A stretch of 64,000 nucleotides of DNA, taken from assembly GCF_000814825.1 (NCBI RefSeq), contig NZ_CP009302.1, positions 806,001 to 870,000 of the forward strand, given 5' to 3'. Of the stretch, positions 26,971 through 36,255 are shown in pieces. Position numbers and translations under genes: made by a program. The notes beneath the pieces were generated by a model. That model saw only the letters and a program-made list of their open reading frames with translations. It did not search any database and was not told the DNA's origin. Source of the DNA: Berryella intestinalis. GTDB lineage: Bacteria > Actinomycetota > Coriobacteriia > Coriobacteriales > Eggerthellaceae. Every line of letters begins with the position of its first letter. Position 1 is the first letter of the stretch.

Positions 26971-26999
26971 TTACGATTTCCTTCCAAATCACCTAGAAT
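26971..26999 (+). promoter_or_regulatory. Promoter of hppA
   Basis: TTACGA (26971-26976), 17-base spacer, TAGAAT (26994-26999), in an AT-rich stretch after ribF. Predicted start near 27006. Confidence 0.65.
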
Positions 27000-27009
27000 T
27001 ACTACGATG

Positions 27010-27044
27010 CGGTCTTTACGCTCTAATGCCTAGCGTAAAGACCG
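27010..27044 (+). other. Perfect stem-loop at the 5' end of hppA mRNA
   Basis: CGGTCTTTACGCT (27010-27022) is the exact reverse complement of AGCGTAAAGACCG (27032-27044), with loop CTAATGCCT. It begins about 5 bases after the predicted transcript start and ends 39 bases before hppA. No T-run follows, so it is not a terminator; 5'-terminal stems like this are known to protect mRNAs from degradation. Confidence 0.8.
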
Positions 27045-27083
27045 TTCCGTAGTTGTTTCCTATGCGTATCAAGGAGGGATTAC

Positions 27084-29201
27084 ATGACTACTTCGGTAGC
27101 ATGGCTTGCTCCCATCTGTGCCCTTATCGGCATGGCTGTGGCAGCATACCTCGGATCCTGGGTCCTCAAGCAAGACCCCGGTCCGGAAAAGATGAACAGC
27201 ATCTCGGTCAAGATCCAGCAGGGGGCCAAGGCATTCCTCGTCAGCGAATACAAGATGCTCGCCATCTTCGTGGCCGTCGTCGCTGTCGTTATGGCCGTCG
27301 CGCTGTCTCCGTGGACCGCGCTCGCGTTCATCACCGGCGGCGTGCTGTCCGCCTGCGCCGGTTACGCCGGCATGCATGTCGCCACGCGCGCCAACACGCG
27401 CACCGCGCATGCGGCTGAGGAGTCCGTCGCCCGCGCTCTGAACGTCTCGTTCAAATCCGGCCTCACCATGGGCCTGTGCGTTGCGTCGTTCGCCCTGTTC
27501 GGCCTGTCCCTGTGGCTGATCCTGCTGGTGTTCGGCAACATCAACGCCGTCGACCTCATGCACGAGCACGTCGGCATGGTCGAGGGCTTCGCCACCGGCG
27601 CCTCCGCAGTCGCCCTCTTCGCGCGCGTGGGCGGCGGCATCTACACCAAGGCCGCCGACGTCGGAGCCGACCTGGTGGGCAAGGTGGAAGCCGGCATCCC
27701 CGAGGACGACCCCCGCAACCCCGCCACCATCGCCGACAACGTGGGCGACAACGTGGGCGACGTCGCGGGCATGGGCGCCGACCTGTTCGAGTCCTACACG
27801 GGCTCCATCATCGCCCCCACCATCCTGGCCGTCACCTTCGGTTCGCTGGGCTATTTCGCCGGCGTCGATCTGGTGTGGGCCGTCGTCGTTCCCGTCGTGA
27901 TCGCCGCCTGCGGCATCATCACCTCGATCATCGGCCTGTTCGCCGTCCGCACCAAGGAGGGCGCCTCGCTGCATGCGGCGCTCAACCGCGGCACCTACGT
28001 CGCGGCCGTGCTCGAGATCTGCGCCATCTTCGCGATCTTCTTCCTGTGGAACAGCCAGTCCCAGGAGGGCCAGCCCCTGTGGCTGTTCGGGTCGGTTATC
28101 TGCGGCCTGGTCGCCGGTATGCTGATCGGCAAGACCACCGAGTTCTTCTGCTCGGACGAGTACAAGCCCGTCCATAAGATCGCGGAGGCCTCCGAGACCG
28201 GGGCTGCCACCAACATCATCCAGGGCCTGTCCACGGGCATGCTGTCCACCATCGTTCCCATCCTGCTGGTGGCGTTCGCCATCATCGGCGCGTACTTCTT
28301 CGGCAACATGGCCTTCCCGCTGGTCGACACCAGCGAGGGCGGCATCGCCGTCGGCCTGTTCGGCGTCGCGCTCGCGGCGACGGGCATGCTGTCCAACACC
28401 GCCATCACCATCGGCGTCGACGCGTACGGCCCCGTGGCCGACAACGCCGGCGGCATCGCCGAGATGGCGGGCCTGCCCGAGGAGATCCGCGACCGCACCG
28501 ACTCGCTCGATGCCGTGGGCAACACCACCGCGGCCATCGCCAAGGGCTTCGCGATCGCTTCCGCGGGCCTCGCGGCCATCTCGCTGTTCGTCTCCTACCA
28601 GGCGACCATGCACCACGCGTTCCCCGATTTCAGCCTGACGCTCACCAACCCGCTCATCATCGCCGGCATCTTCATCGGAGCCATGGTTCCGTTCATGTTC
28701 GCGGCGCTTACCATGGGTGCGGTCTCGCAGGCCGCCCATGCCATGGTCGAAGAGGTGCGCCGTCAGTTCCGCGAGATCAAGGGCATCATGGAGTACGAGG
28801 CCGAGCCCGAGTACGACAAGTGCGTCGCCATCTCCACGAACGCCGCCCTCAAAAAGATGATGCTCCCCGGTCTTCTGGCCGTGGTCATCCCCATCGTCAT
28901 CGGCTGCTTCAGCCCCGAGATGCTGGGCGGCTTCCTCGCCGGCGCCGTTTCCACCGGTATGCTTTTGGCCATCTTCATGTCCAACGCCGGCGGCGCATGG
29001 GACAACTCCAAGAAGTACATCGAGAAGGGCGCGCATGGCGGCAAGGGCTCGGATGCCCATAAGGCCGCCGTGGTCGGCGACACCGTGGGCGATCCGTTCA
29101 AGGACACCTCCGGCCCGTCCATGAACATCCTCATCAACCTGATGACGATCATCGCGCTGACGTTCTCGCCGCTCTTCATCGCGCTTCAGGTGCTCGTGTA
29201 G
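27084..29201 (+). CDS. hppA: Membrane-bound (ion-pumping) pyrophosphatase, K+-dependent type
   Basis: Couples pyrophosphate hydrolysis to H+ or Na+ export across the membrane. 705 residues with about 16 hydrophobic segments. Active-site signatures: GGGIYTKAADVGADLVGKVE, DNVGDNVGDVAGMGADLFE, and near the C-terminus DTVGDPFKDTSGPSMNILI. The segment GNTTAAIAKGF has Ala where K+-independent enzymes have Lys, pointing to the K+-dependent class; the pumped ion cannot be decided by eye. ATG 27084 follows AAGGAGGGATTAC, a very strong ribosome site. Single-gene unit with its own promoter, leader stem-loop and terminator. Confidence 0.97.
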   Translation: MTTSVAWLAPICALIGMAVAAYLGSWVLKQDPGPEKMNSISVKIQQGAKAFLVSEYKMLAIFVAVVAVVMAVALSPWTALAFITGGVLSACAGYAGMHVATRANTRTAHAAEESVARALNVSFKSGLTMGLCVASFALFGLSLWLILLVFGNINAVDLMHEHVGMVEGFATGASAVALFARVGGGIYTKAADVGADLVGKVEAGIPEDDPRNPATIADNVGDNVGDVAGMGADLFESYTGSIIAPTILAVTFGSLGYFAGVDLVWAVVVPVVIAACGIITSIIGLFAVRTKEGASLHAALNRGTYVAAVLEICAIFAIFFLWNSQSQEGQPLWLFGSVICGLVAGMLIGKTTEFFCSDEYKPVHKIAEASETGAATNIIQGLSTGMLSTIVPILLVAFAIIGAYFFGNMAFPLVDTSEGGIAVGLFGVALAATGMLSNTAITIGVDAYGPVADNAGGIAEMAGLPEEIRDRTDSLDAVGNTTAAIAKGFAIASAGLAAISLFVSYQATMHHAFPDFSLTLTNPLIIAGIFIGAMVPFMFAALTMGAVSQAAHAMVEEVRRQFREIKGIMEYEAEPEYDKCVAISTNAALKKMMLPGLLAVVIPIVIGCFSPEMLGGFLAGAVSTGMLLAIFMSNAGGAWDNSKKYIEKGAHGGKGSDAHKAAVVGDTVGDPFKDTSGPSMNILINLMTIIALTFSPLFIALQVLV

Positions 29202-29236
29202 GTCCCTATACGGGTTTCGCGCTCCGAGGCATTGAA

Positions 29237-29272
29237 AAGGCCGCATCCGTATGGGTGCGGCCTTCTTCGTTT
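29237..29272 (+). terminator. Terminator of hppA
   Basis: AAGGCCGCATCC (29237-29248) pairs with GGGTGCGGCCTT (29253-29264) with one wobble and loop GTAT; CTTCGTTT follows. Confidence 0.85.
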
Positions 29273-29386
29273 CCGGGTGAATGAAAGCGCTTTAAGTTGT
29301 GCGTACAAGTCAATTTTAGAACGACGAAAATAGGTGAGCGGTCTTAATAATTCGATTGTCGGCCTGCAATGTGAGAAGAAACCAGG

Positions 29387-29392
29387 TATAGT
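29387..29392 (+). promoter_or_regulatory. -10 box upstream of the large surface protein
   Basis: TATAGT, about 93 bases before the ATG at 29486. The stretch 29290-29390 is more AT-rich than its surroundings. A weak CTGCAA lies 17 bases upstream (29364-29369). Confidence 0.45.
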
Positions 29393-29485
29393 GGACTCAC
29401 ATGTATGAAGGGCGTATCGGGTCCGTGGAACTCTGCTCGGGAGGGGGGGTGCCTTCACAGCACGCCCCGGATGAGTAGGAGAGCC

Positions 29486-32400
29486 ATGAAACTGAGAGAG
29501 AAGCTGCTCGCTTGCGCGCTGGCCTGCACGCTTGCGCTCCCGTGGACGGGTGCGCAGATGCTCGAGGCCGCCGCAACGGAGTCTGCGCCCAGTGCGCCCA
29601 CCGCCGCACAGGCCGCGTCTGATGCGCCCTCGGCGCAGGTCGAGGCTCCGACTTCCGAGGCGCCCGCGCCCACCGAGGCCGCGCAAGCCGAAAATCCCGC
29701 GCCCGTCCCGACCGTGCGCGAGGCGGCTCTGGCGCCCCTGGCCAACGACACCTCCCGCGTCGAGCTGCGCATCGGCGCGCTCGCGCCCGACGGCTCCTTC
29801 ACCGAGGGCAAGTCCGACTACTGGACCTTCGAGAACGTCTCGGACGTGGTGGATCTCGACGTCTCGGGCAAAGACTACGTCATCCCGGGCGCCTACGTCG
29901 TCTTGCGCATCGACAAAACCAACAAGATCGAGAAGCTCGTCTTCGCAGACTCCCAGGCCGGCACCACCGAGCGCTACAGCGACGAGAGCTACTCCTACGT
30001 GAAGTACAGCTTCGGCTCGCTCTCGGGCGGCACGCACTCCACCTATCCCGTGCTGTTCGACTTCGACGGCCACTTCGCCACCGACGGCGACACGGTCACC
30101 CTCGACGCTACGCTCTATGCGGGCGGCGGCGCGGTCGTGGCGCACACCGCGCGTACCTACACCGCCAAGACCGCGGGTTTCGGGCCGTACTCCTACGCCT
30201 GGGACTATTCCCAGGCAAGGCCGAAGTACGTTGACGCCGTCGACGGCGCGCCCATTCCGGCTGGAAACCCCGGCGGCCTTGTGGCAAACGGCCACTGGGC
30301 GCAGGTGTATGGCCCTGTCGATTCGGCGGATTCCACGACGCTGGACGTACCCGTGGGGATGTCGTTTCGCTGGAGCCTCCATGCCAATCCCGAGTCGGGA
30401 GCTACCGGCAATCAAGGGCTCGAGTTCCCAAGAAACGTCAAAGCGGTCCTAACGCTTCCTAAGGGGGTGAGCCTGACCAATCCGGCTCCCAGCACGACCA
30501 TCGAGCCGCAGGCCGACGGCACGACCAAGGTCACGACGTTTTACGCCGGACCCAGGTTCGCGGACACCCCGTATTTCTTGAACGGCAACTACCAGTCCGA
30601 ATACATCACGGGCGGGTTGTCTAACGGTCGTCCTAATTCCTACATGTATTTTCGGTTCGACACGACCACCCCGGTAAACACCGACATTTCGGTCACTGCG
30701 GACTTCTACTACAACGCCAACGATGACGGCACGGGCGGCACTTTCATCGGTACGCGCAACGAGACGGTAAACTTTGCCCCTGTCGTCTACAAGGGAGCCT
30801 CGAACCTCAGCATCGAGAACTCGGGTCATGTGGCGGAGTCCCACCCCGGTGCGTCGTGGGGCAGCTACGACTACGGATACCTCGACGGTCGGCTCTTCCA
30901 CAACAAGAGCGACTGGACCGAAGAAGGTATGGGATTTAGGATCAGAATCTCTCAAACGAACAACGGGTCGGGCTACGCGAGTCCTTGGGAAGGGGGCGCG
31001 ACCGCGCGCATCGTTCAGGTGGAGCACGCCCTTGCGAACGACGAGCTCTACTACAAGTCCTTCGTGCTCACGCGTTTTGAGACGAGCCGCGATTGGACTG
31101 CCGAGAACAGGCCGATCATCGAGGGCAACATCGCCGTCGCCACCAAGGTGGTGAACGAGGGTAACACCAGGCTCTACGGCGTCCGCGCCGATGGCACCGA
31201 GAAGCTTCTGGCCGAGCACGTCCAGATGGGGCAGCGCGTCGCGGTCGAGGAGGCGACCGAGCGCGAGTTCGTGAAGCTCGTGGCGCGCTTCGAAGAGCCG
31301 GTGGTGCTCGACAATATGCGCCTCATCGCGAACGCCTACGTGGGGCTCGTGCAAAGCGAGACGAACCGCCTAAGCGAGATGGGCAACTTCAACACCACCC
31401 CGTACCGCTCCTCGGCAACGCTCACGTTGGAGAGCGGACAGACGAGCACGTATCTCTCAAGCGGTTACTACGCTTTCGTTTCGGTCTCGCCGCTCATGCC
31501 GATCGTGAGCGAGTACATCCAGTCCAACCAGACGGTCGTCTATAAGACCGGCGGCACGCCGTTCAACTTCCTCGTCGGCCCCGACCTTCCCACAGGATCC
31601 ACTGATTGGCGCAGCGACTACGGCGACTTCACCCATATCAAAAATCTGAAGACGATCACGCTTCTGCCCGACGGCATCGAATACGACGGCTACAAACGCG
31701 TCGACCAGCAGGCGGACCTCGATGTGCCCGCGGTTACGACGGTTCCCAACTACCAGGGCACGGGCAGGACCGCCGTCGTCGTGGACTACGGCGACGTGCC
31801 CGTCGCCCGCCGCCACCTGGTCGAGCTACACCTGCGCGCCACGAAGTACACCCAGCGCGGCGACAACGACGTGGCAACGTACATGACCTGGGATGACAAC
31901 GACTTTATCCGCCCCTACAAGTTCAACGCCACAGGCGACCAGAAGGGAATGTACAACTATGCAGACGCCCTCGACCTCGACGGCGACGGCGACCACGACG
32001 AGGTCTTCATGCAGGTCCATTCCACGGTGACCTACGTGCCGCCCTTGGAGCTCATGCTCTCCAAGGCCATCTCCTACGATGGCGAGGACTACGGCCTTGC
32101 CACTACGGGCGATCTGGGCTACCCGCTTACCTACCGCCTCAACGTGTTCAACAACTCCATCGTGCCGGTGACCGCGCTCTCTGTGATCGACGTCCTGCCT
32201 GCCGTTGGCGACCATACGGTCGTCGCCAACGCCCAGGGCGCCTATCCGCCGCGGGGTTCCAGCTTTCCCACGGGCCTTACCGCGAGCATCGAGTCGGCCA
32301 ACGACGGGGCGGTCAACGATCTTTTCACCTTCTACTACCAGGTAGCGCCGCAGGGCGCGGACCTCGAGTCGGTGCGCGACGGCGCCTGGCTCACGGCTGC

Positions 32401-34069
32401 CCAGGTGACCGACTTCTCCCAGGTGAAGTCCTTCAAGGCCGTCCTCAATGACGGTAAGGAGATCGCGAGCAAGGCCGACGTCGACATCTACGTTCCCTCG
32501 GCGATCCCCTTCGACCGCACGCTTCACGACGACGCGTCGGAGAACCCCGACAAGGCCGTGAACTCCTCTGCCTTCTCTACCGACGGAAAGAACTACTCGG
32601 AGGCCAATTCGGTGGAGGCCTACTTCTCCACCTACAAGGTCGACGGTATCTACTTTCTCGACCTTGACGGCGACGGCGCCTACACCGAGGGCACCGACAG
32701 GCCGCTCGCGGGCCGCGCGCTCAAGATCGTCGGCTTGGACGGCAGCGAGCTCAAGAATCCCGACGGCACCGCCATCGAACTGGTAACGGACGCGGAGGGG
32801 CACTACGAGGCCCCCGTCTACCTGCGCGGGACCTACCGCATCGCGGCCGAGCGCACCGCGCAGGAGCGCTTCTTGCCCAAGGCCGACGGAACCGCGGCCC
32901 CGGGCAGCGATCTGGACGAGGCGACCTACGAAGGGCTGACCGCCAAGACCACTGAATTCGCCCTGAACCCCCAGCAGCGCGAGGCCACTAGAAACATCGC
33001 CGTCGAGTACGTCCCCGGCAAGGTCTCGCTTACCAAGACCGCCGAGGCTGAAGAGGGAGAGCAGACCCGTCCTCTTGCGGGTATCGAGTTCAGTATCGCC
33101 AAGAAAGACGGCTCTCCCGCCCTGGATATCCATGAGAGGGAAGTGCCGAACGCCGCGACCGATAACGAGGGCAACGTCGTCTTCTTGGATCTCGTCCTGG
33201 GCGACTACGTGGTGACCGAGGTCTCCGCCCCCGCCCGCTTCAAGCTTGCAGAGCCGGTCGAGGTAACCGTTAATGCGGAAACGCCTGAGGCCTCCCTCGC
33301 GCTTAAGAACGCGCTCAAGCGCATAGGCATCGCCGTCTCAAAGAACTGGGACGATGATGGCAACCGCGACGGCGCGCGCCCTGATTCCGTGACGGTGCGC
33401 CTGCTCGCTGACGGCACTCCCACCGACAGGACCCTCGTGCTTTCGGAAGGGAACGGCTGGAAGGGCTCCTTTGAGGGTTTGAGAACCCATGGCGATGATG
33501 ACGCGGAGGTCGCCTACACCGTCACGGAGGAGGGCGTGCCCGAGGGCTACGCCTCGGTGGTGTCCGGCACGGCCAAGGACGGCTTCACGGTTACGAACTC
33601 CTATAAGTCGGCCGAGGTTTCCGTGGCTGTGGCCAAGGTGTGGGACGACGGCAACGACGCTGACGGCATCCGCCCCGCGAGCGCGACCGTGGCGCTGCTC
33701 GCGGATGGGAAGCCGACCGGCGAGGTTCTCGTGCTCACCGAAACGAACGACTGGAAGGGTTCCTTTGCGCACCTGAAGAGATTCGAGGCGGGAACCGAGA
33801 TCGCCTACACCGTCGAGGAGCGCGACGTCCCCGAGGGCTACGAGGCGGCCGTATCAGGTGACGCGGTTTCGGGTTTCATCGTCACTAACACCCATAAGCC
33901 TGCTCCCGTCCACGTGCCCCCGACCGACCCCGGCGATACGCCGACCACGGGTGAGGCGCCCGCTACGGACGGTATCCCCGCCACGGGCGATGCTCCTACG
34001 GTCGCCTTCGCGCTCGTTGCTGCGGGTGCCGCTCTGCTTGCCCTGCGTGCGCTGAGGCAGCGGGCGTAA
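29486..34069 (+). CDS. Large sortase-type surface protein with Cna-B domains
   Basis: Predicted wall-anchored adhesin-like protein of 1527 residues. A signal peptide (MKLREKLLACALACTLALPW, cleavage after about residue 30) is followed by an Ala/Pro/Glu-rich spacer, a long beta-rich N-terminal region (about 85-900) without recognised family, and a DUF11-like part (YPLTYRLNVFNNSIVPVTALS). Next come an SdrD-like segment (GIYFLDLDGDGAYTEG), a SpaA-type domain (from about 1180) and two Cna-B repeats (about 1282-1375 and 1376-1467, each with WDDxGNxDGxRPxS and VTNxxK). The end is IPATG (1497-1501), a hydrophobic stretch and RALRQRA: a variant sorting signal. Start ATG 29486 has TAGGAGAG upstream. 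No sortase is adjacent, so anchoring enzyme and ligand are unknown. Confidence 0.92.
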   Translation: MKLREKLLACALACTLALPWTGAQMLEAAATESAPSAPTAAQAASDAPSAQVEAPTSEAPAPTEAAQAENPAPVPTVREAALAPLANDTSRVELRIGALAPDGSFTEGKSDYWTFENVSDVVDLDVSGKDYVIPGAYVVLRIDKTNKIEKLVFADSQAGTTERYSDESYSYVKYSFGSLSGGTHSTYPVLFDFDGHFATDGDTVTLDATLYAGGGAVVAHTARTYTAKTAGFGPYSYAWDYSQARPKYVDAVDGAPIPAGNPGGLVANGHWAQVYGPVDSADSTTLDVPVGMSFRWSLHANPESGATGNQGLEFPRNVKAVLTLPKGVSLTNPAPSTTIEPQADGTTKVTTFYAGPRFADTPYFLNGNYQSEYITGGLSNGRPNSYMYFRFDTTTPVNTDISVTADFYYNANDDGTGGTFIGTRNETVNFAPVVYKGASNLSIENSGHVAESHPGASWGSYDYGYLDGRLFHNKSDWTEEGMGFRIRISQTNNGSGYASPWEGGATARIVQVEHALANDELYYKSFVLTRFETSRDWTAENRPIIEGNIAVATKVVNEGNTRLYGVRADGTEKLLAEHVQMGQRVAVEEATEREFVKLVARFEEPVVLDNMRLIANAYVGLVQSETNRLSEMGNFNTTPYRSSATLTLESGQTSTYLSSGYYAFVSVSPLMPIVSEYIQSNQTVVYKTGGTPFNFLVGPDLPTGSTDWRSDYGDFTHIKNLKTITLLPDGIEYDGYKRVDQQADLDVPAVTTVPNYQGTGRTAVVVDYGDVPVARRHLVELHLRATKYTQRGDNDVATYMTWDDNDFIRPYKFNATGDQKGMYNYADALDLDGDGDHDEVFMQVHSTVTYVPPLELMLSKAISYDGEDYGLATTGDLGYPLTYRLNVFNNSIVPVTALSVIDVLPAVGDHTVVANAQGAYPPRGSSFPTGLTASIESANDGAVNDLFTFYYQVAPQGADLESVRDGAWLTAAQVTDFSQVKSFKAVLNDGKEIASKADVDIYVPSAIPFDRTLHDDASENPDKAVNSSAFSTDGKNYSEANSVEAYFSTYKVDGIYFLDLDGDGAYTEGTDRPLAGRALKIVGLDGSELKNPDGTAIELVTDAEGHYEAPVYLRGTYRIAAERTAQERFLPKADGTAAPGSDLDEATYEGLTAKTTEFALNPQQREATRNIAVEYVPGKVSLTKTAEAEEGEQTRPLAGIEFSIAKKDGSPALDIHEREVPNAATDNEGNVVFLDLVLGDYVVTEVSAPARFKLAEPVEVTVNAETPEASLALKNALKRIGIAVSKNWDDDGNRDGARPDSVTVRLLADGTPTDRTLVLSEGNGWKGSFEGLRTHGDDDAEVAYTVTEEGVPEGYASVVSGTAKDGFTVTNSYKSAEVSVAVAKVWDDGNDADGIRPASATVALLADGKPTGEVLVLTETNDWKGSFAHLKRFEAGTEIAYTVEERDVPEGYEAAVSGDAVSGFIVTNTHKPAPVHVPPTDPGDTPTTGEAPATDGIPATGDAPTVAFALVAAGAALLALRALRQRA

Positions 34070-34092
34070 CGACCGATCGAAACCGTTCACGC

Positions 34093-34129
34093 GAAGCCGC
34101 GGTCCCTGTGGGCCGCGGCTTCCTCGTTT
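34093..34129. terminator. Terminator between the surface protein and the convergent phosphodiesterase
   Basis: GAAGCCGCGG (34093-34102) and CCGCGGCTTC (34113-34122) form a perfect 10-bp stem with inner partial pairing; CTCGTTT follows on the plus strand. Can serve both convergent genes. Confidence 0.8.
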
Positions 34130-34673
34130 AAAGATCGAGGTGCGCAAGCGGTGCGCCGTCGATCGCCTTCAGATGCAGGGTTCCGTTCTCGTAGGTCGCG
34201 TAGCTTCGCGCGCCATCCTTCGGCAAAGCGGCGCTGCCCGGATTCAAAAGCACGATGCCGCCCTCGCGCCGAAGCTGCTTCACGTGGGTATGCCCGTATG
34301 CGAACACCGAGCCTGCGCGAAGGGAGGGCAGGTCGTTGGGCGCCATGCGCGCGCGGTGCCCGTGCGTGGCGAAAAAGCAGACGCCGTCGGTCTCGACGAG
34401 CGCGTATTCGGCCATGCAGGGGAAGTCGAGCATCCACTGATCGACTTCGGCTTCGCAGTTGCCCTTCACCGCGAGGGTGCTCTCGGCGAATTCGTTGAGG
34501 ATCTGCGCGGTGCGCGCGGGATCGTACCCGTCGGGAAGCGCGTTTCTGGGTCCGTGGTACAGCAGGTCCCCCAGCAAGATGATGCGGTCGGGGCGCTCTG
34601 CGCGAACGCGCTGGGCGAGCGCTTCGGCGGCGTTTGCCGACCCGTGCAGGTCGGAGGCGAAAAGCAGGTTCAT
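34128..34673 (-). CDS. yfcE: YfcE-like metallophosphodiesterase
   Basis: Calcineurin-like phosphoesterase of the YfcE/MJ0936 group that hydrolyses simple phosphodiesters in vitro; natural substrate unknown. 181 residues. Metal-binding motifs in order: SDLHGS (residues 7-12), GDLLYHGPRN, KGNCE, THGHR and YGHTH. Length and motif order match YfcE. ATG at 34673 lies two bases after the dgt stop on the same strand, so the two are one operon and translation is probably coupled. Confidence 0.92.
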   Translation of the reverse strand: MNLLFASDLHGSANAAEALAQRVRAERPDRIILLGDLLYHGPRNALPDGYDPARTAQILNEFAESTLAVKGNCEAEVDQWMLDFPCMAEYALVETDGVCFFATHGHRARMAPNDLPSLRAGSVFAYGHTHVKQLRREGGIVLLNPGSAALPKDGARSYATYENGTLHLKAIDGAPLAHLDL

Positions 34674-34675
34674 GG

Positions 34676-35896
34676 CTACCTCAGATCATCGGTGTAGGTG
34701 CGGGTGACGACGCGTTTGCCGCTTTCGGGGAAGAGGTGCGCGTACAGGGCGCTGAAGTAGCTGTCGGTCATCGACGAGATGTAGTCGACCACGATGGTGT
34801 TGGGGTCTTCCCTCAGGTAGTTCTCGCGGGTGATGCTGCGCGACTTGCGCACCAGGTAGTCGACGTGGTGCTTGAACACCGGGGAGGACTCGTCTTTTCG
34901 CCGCAGGTCGTCAAGAAGCTTTCCGTAGAGTTCCTCGAACATCTCCTGCATCATGTCGGCATGCTCGTCGGACATGCCCTCGCGCCGGTAGATGAGGGCG
35001 TAGTTCTGCTCTTTGGCCCGCTTGATGTCCCTGAAGGCCTCGGGGCTCATGCGGATGCGGTCGCACCCGTAGCTGTGGTTCACGATGTCGACGATCATGT
35101 TGTTGAGGATCGAGACGTTCGATTTCCCGATGTAGTCGCCTTCGAACGCGTCGAACGAGTCGATGACGCCCATGTCGCGCGCGTCGATGCGGTCTTTCCC
35201 CAGGTACGCGATCATATCGGACATGCGCACCACGCAGCCTTCGAGGGTGGAGGGGCGAAGCGATCCGATGGTCTCCTCGTCGGCTATGCAGGCCTCCACC
35301 AGCTCGTCGAGCTCGTCGAAGCTGCCGAGGCTGCCAACGCTCAGCTCCTGCTTGGCGAACTCCCCGTTGTGGCAAAGCGCCCCGTCGAGGGTCTGCAGGC
35401 TGATGTTGCGGCGGTACAGGCGGTCCATCACGCGCACGCTTTGGACGTTGTGGTTGAAGAAGCGCCCGGTGCGCTCGTGGTAGCAGGTGCTGAGGAACTT
35501 CTCGCCGGCGTGCCCGAAGGGGGTGTGCCCCAGGTCGTGTCCGAGCGCGATGGCCTCGGCGAGCGCGGTGTTCAGGCCCAGAAGCGAGCTGATCGACCGC
35601 GCGACGCGCGCGACCAGCTGGACGTGGAGGGCGCGTCGGCAGATATCGTCGTTTTCCACGAACGAGAACACCTGCGTTTTGTCGGCGTATCGGTTGTAGG
35701 CGGGGATGTTGATGATCTTCTCGGTATCGCGCTCGAACGCGGGGCGCACGAGGGTCGCCCGGTCGTGGTCGAACGCGTCGCGGCGCACGACGTCTTCGTC
35801 GCGAAACGCATGGGGGTTGCGCTTGCCGGCGGCGCGGTCCGCCCGGATGGCGCGCTCGATTGCGGGATCGAGCGCAAGGTAGCTTGCATCGCTCAT
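34676..35896 (-). CDS. dgt: dGTPase-like HD-domain deoxynucleotide triphosphohydrolase
   Basis: Removes triphosphate from deoxynucleoside triphosphates, controlling dNTP pools. 406 residues of the deoxyguanosinetriphosphate triphosphohydrolase-like family: NIPAYNRYADKTQVF (replacing the usual R-R-L-xx-KTQVF entry), RRALHVQLVARVARSI with the metal-ligand His, the HD motif ALGHDLGHTPFGHAGE, and NHNVQSVRVMDRL. Start ATG 35896 is preferred because GGAG lies 7 bases upstream; an ATG at 35929 is in frame but unsupported. First gene of the dgt-yfcE pair, divergent from the small membrane protein at 36030. Confidence 0.93.
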   Translation of the reverse strand: MSDASYLALDPAIERAIRADRAAGKRNPHAFRDEDVVRRDAFDHDRATLVRPAFERDTEKIINIPAYNRYADKTQVFSFVENDDICRRALHVQLVARVARSISSLLGLNTALAEAIALGHDLGHTPFGHAGEKFLSTCYHERTGRFFNHNVQSVRVMDRLYRRNISLQTLDGALCHNGEFAKQELSVGSLGSFDELDELVEACIADEETIGSLRPSTLEGCVVRMSDMIAYLGKDRIDARDMGVIDSFDAFEGDYIGKSNVSILNNMIVDIVNHSYGCDRIRMSPEAFRDIKRAKEQNYALIYRREGMSDEHADMMQEMFEELYGKLLDDLRRKDESSPVFKHHVDYLVRKSRSITRENYLREDPNTIVVDYISSMTDSYFSALYAHLFPESGKRVVTRTYTDDLR

Positions 35897-36029
35897 AAAA
35901 CGGCTCCAATCTCGGTGTTTCAGCGCCATTGTATCAGCAGTCTTTCGGTTCGGCTCGCTTCGGGCGGCACCGTGCGTTTGCGGTATACTTCAAGCGGTAA
36001 TCGAGCGAAGCATCTCTTCTGGAGGCGAC

Positions 36030-36242
36030 ATGAGCAACACTTCCACGTATCTCACCTGGTTGGGCATCCTTTGCGCCGTCATGGCCACGTTCGGCATCGG
36101 CGTTTTCGTCATCGGATACAAAGACCCCAGCATGGGCCGCGTCATGACGGTGGTCGTGCTGTACCTTGCCTCGGGGCTTTTGCTGTGGCAGGCCCGCCGC
36201 AAGGCCAAGCGGTCCGCCTCCGAAGCCCAGCAGCAGAACTAA
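36030..36242 (+). CDS. Small membrane protein, 70 residues, unknown
   Basis: No family recognised. ATG 36030 follows CTGGAGGCGAC. Two hydrophobic segments, about residues 8-30 (LTWLGILCAVMATFGIGVFV region) and 38-53 (VMTVVVLYLASGLLLW), separated by a short loop with YKDPSMGR, and a basic end ARRKAKRSASEAQQQN. A TATACT -10 box at 35984-35989 can drive it. dnaG starts 13 bases after the stop, so this gene probably shares a transcript with primase. Confidence 0.8.
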   Translation: MSNTSTYLTWLGILCAVMATFGIGVFVIGYKDPSMGRVMTVVVLYLASGLLLWQARRKAKRSASEAQQQN

Positions 36243-36255
36243 GAGCCCGCATCGC

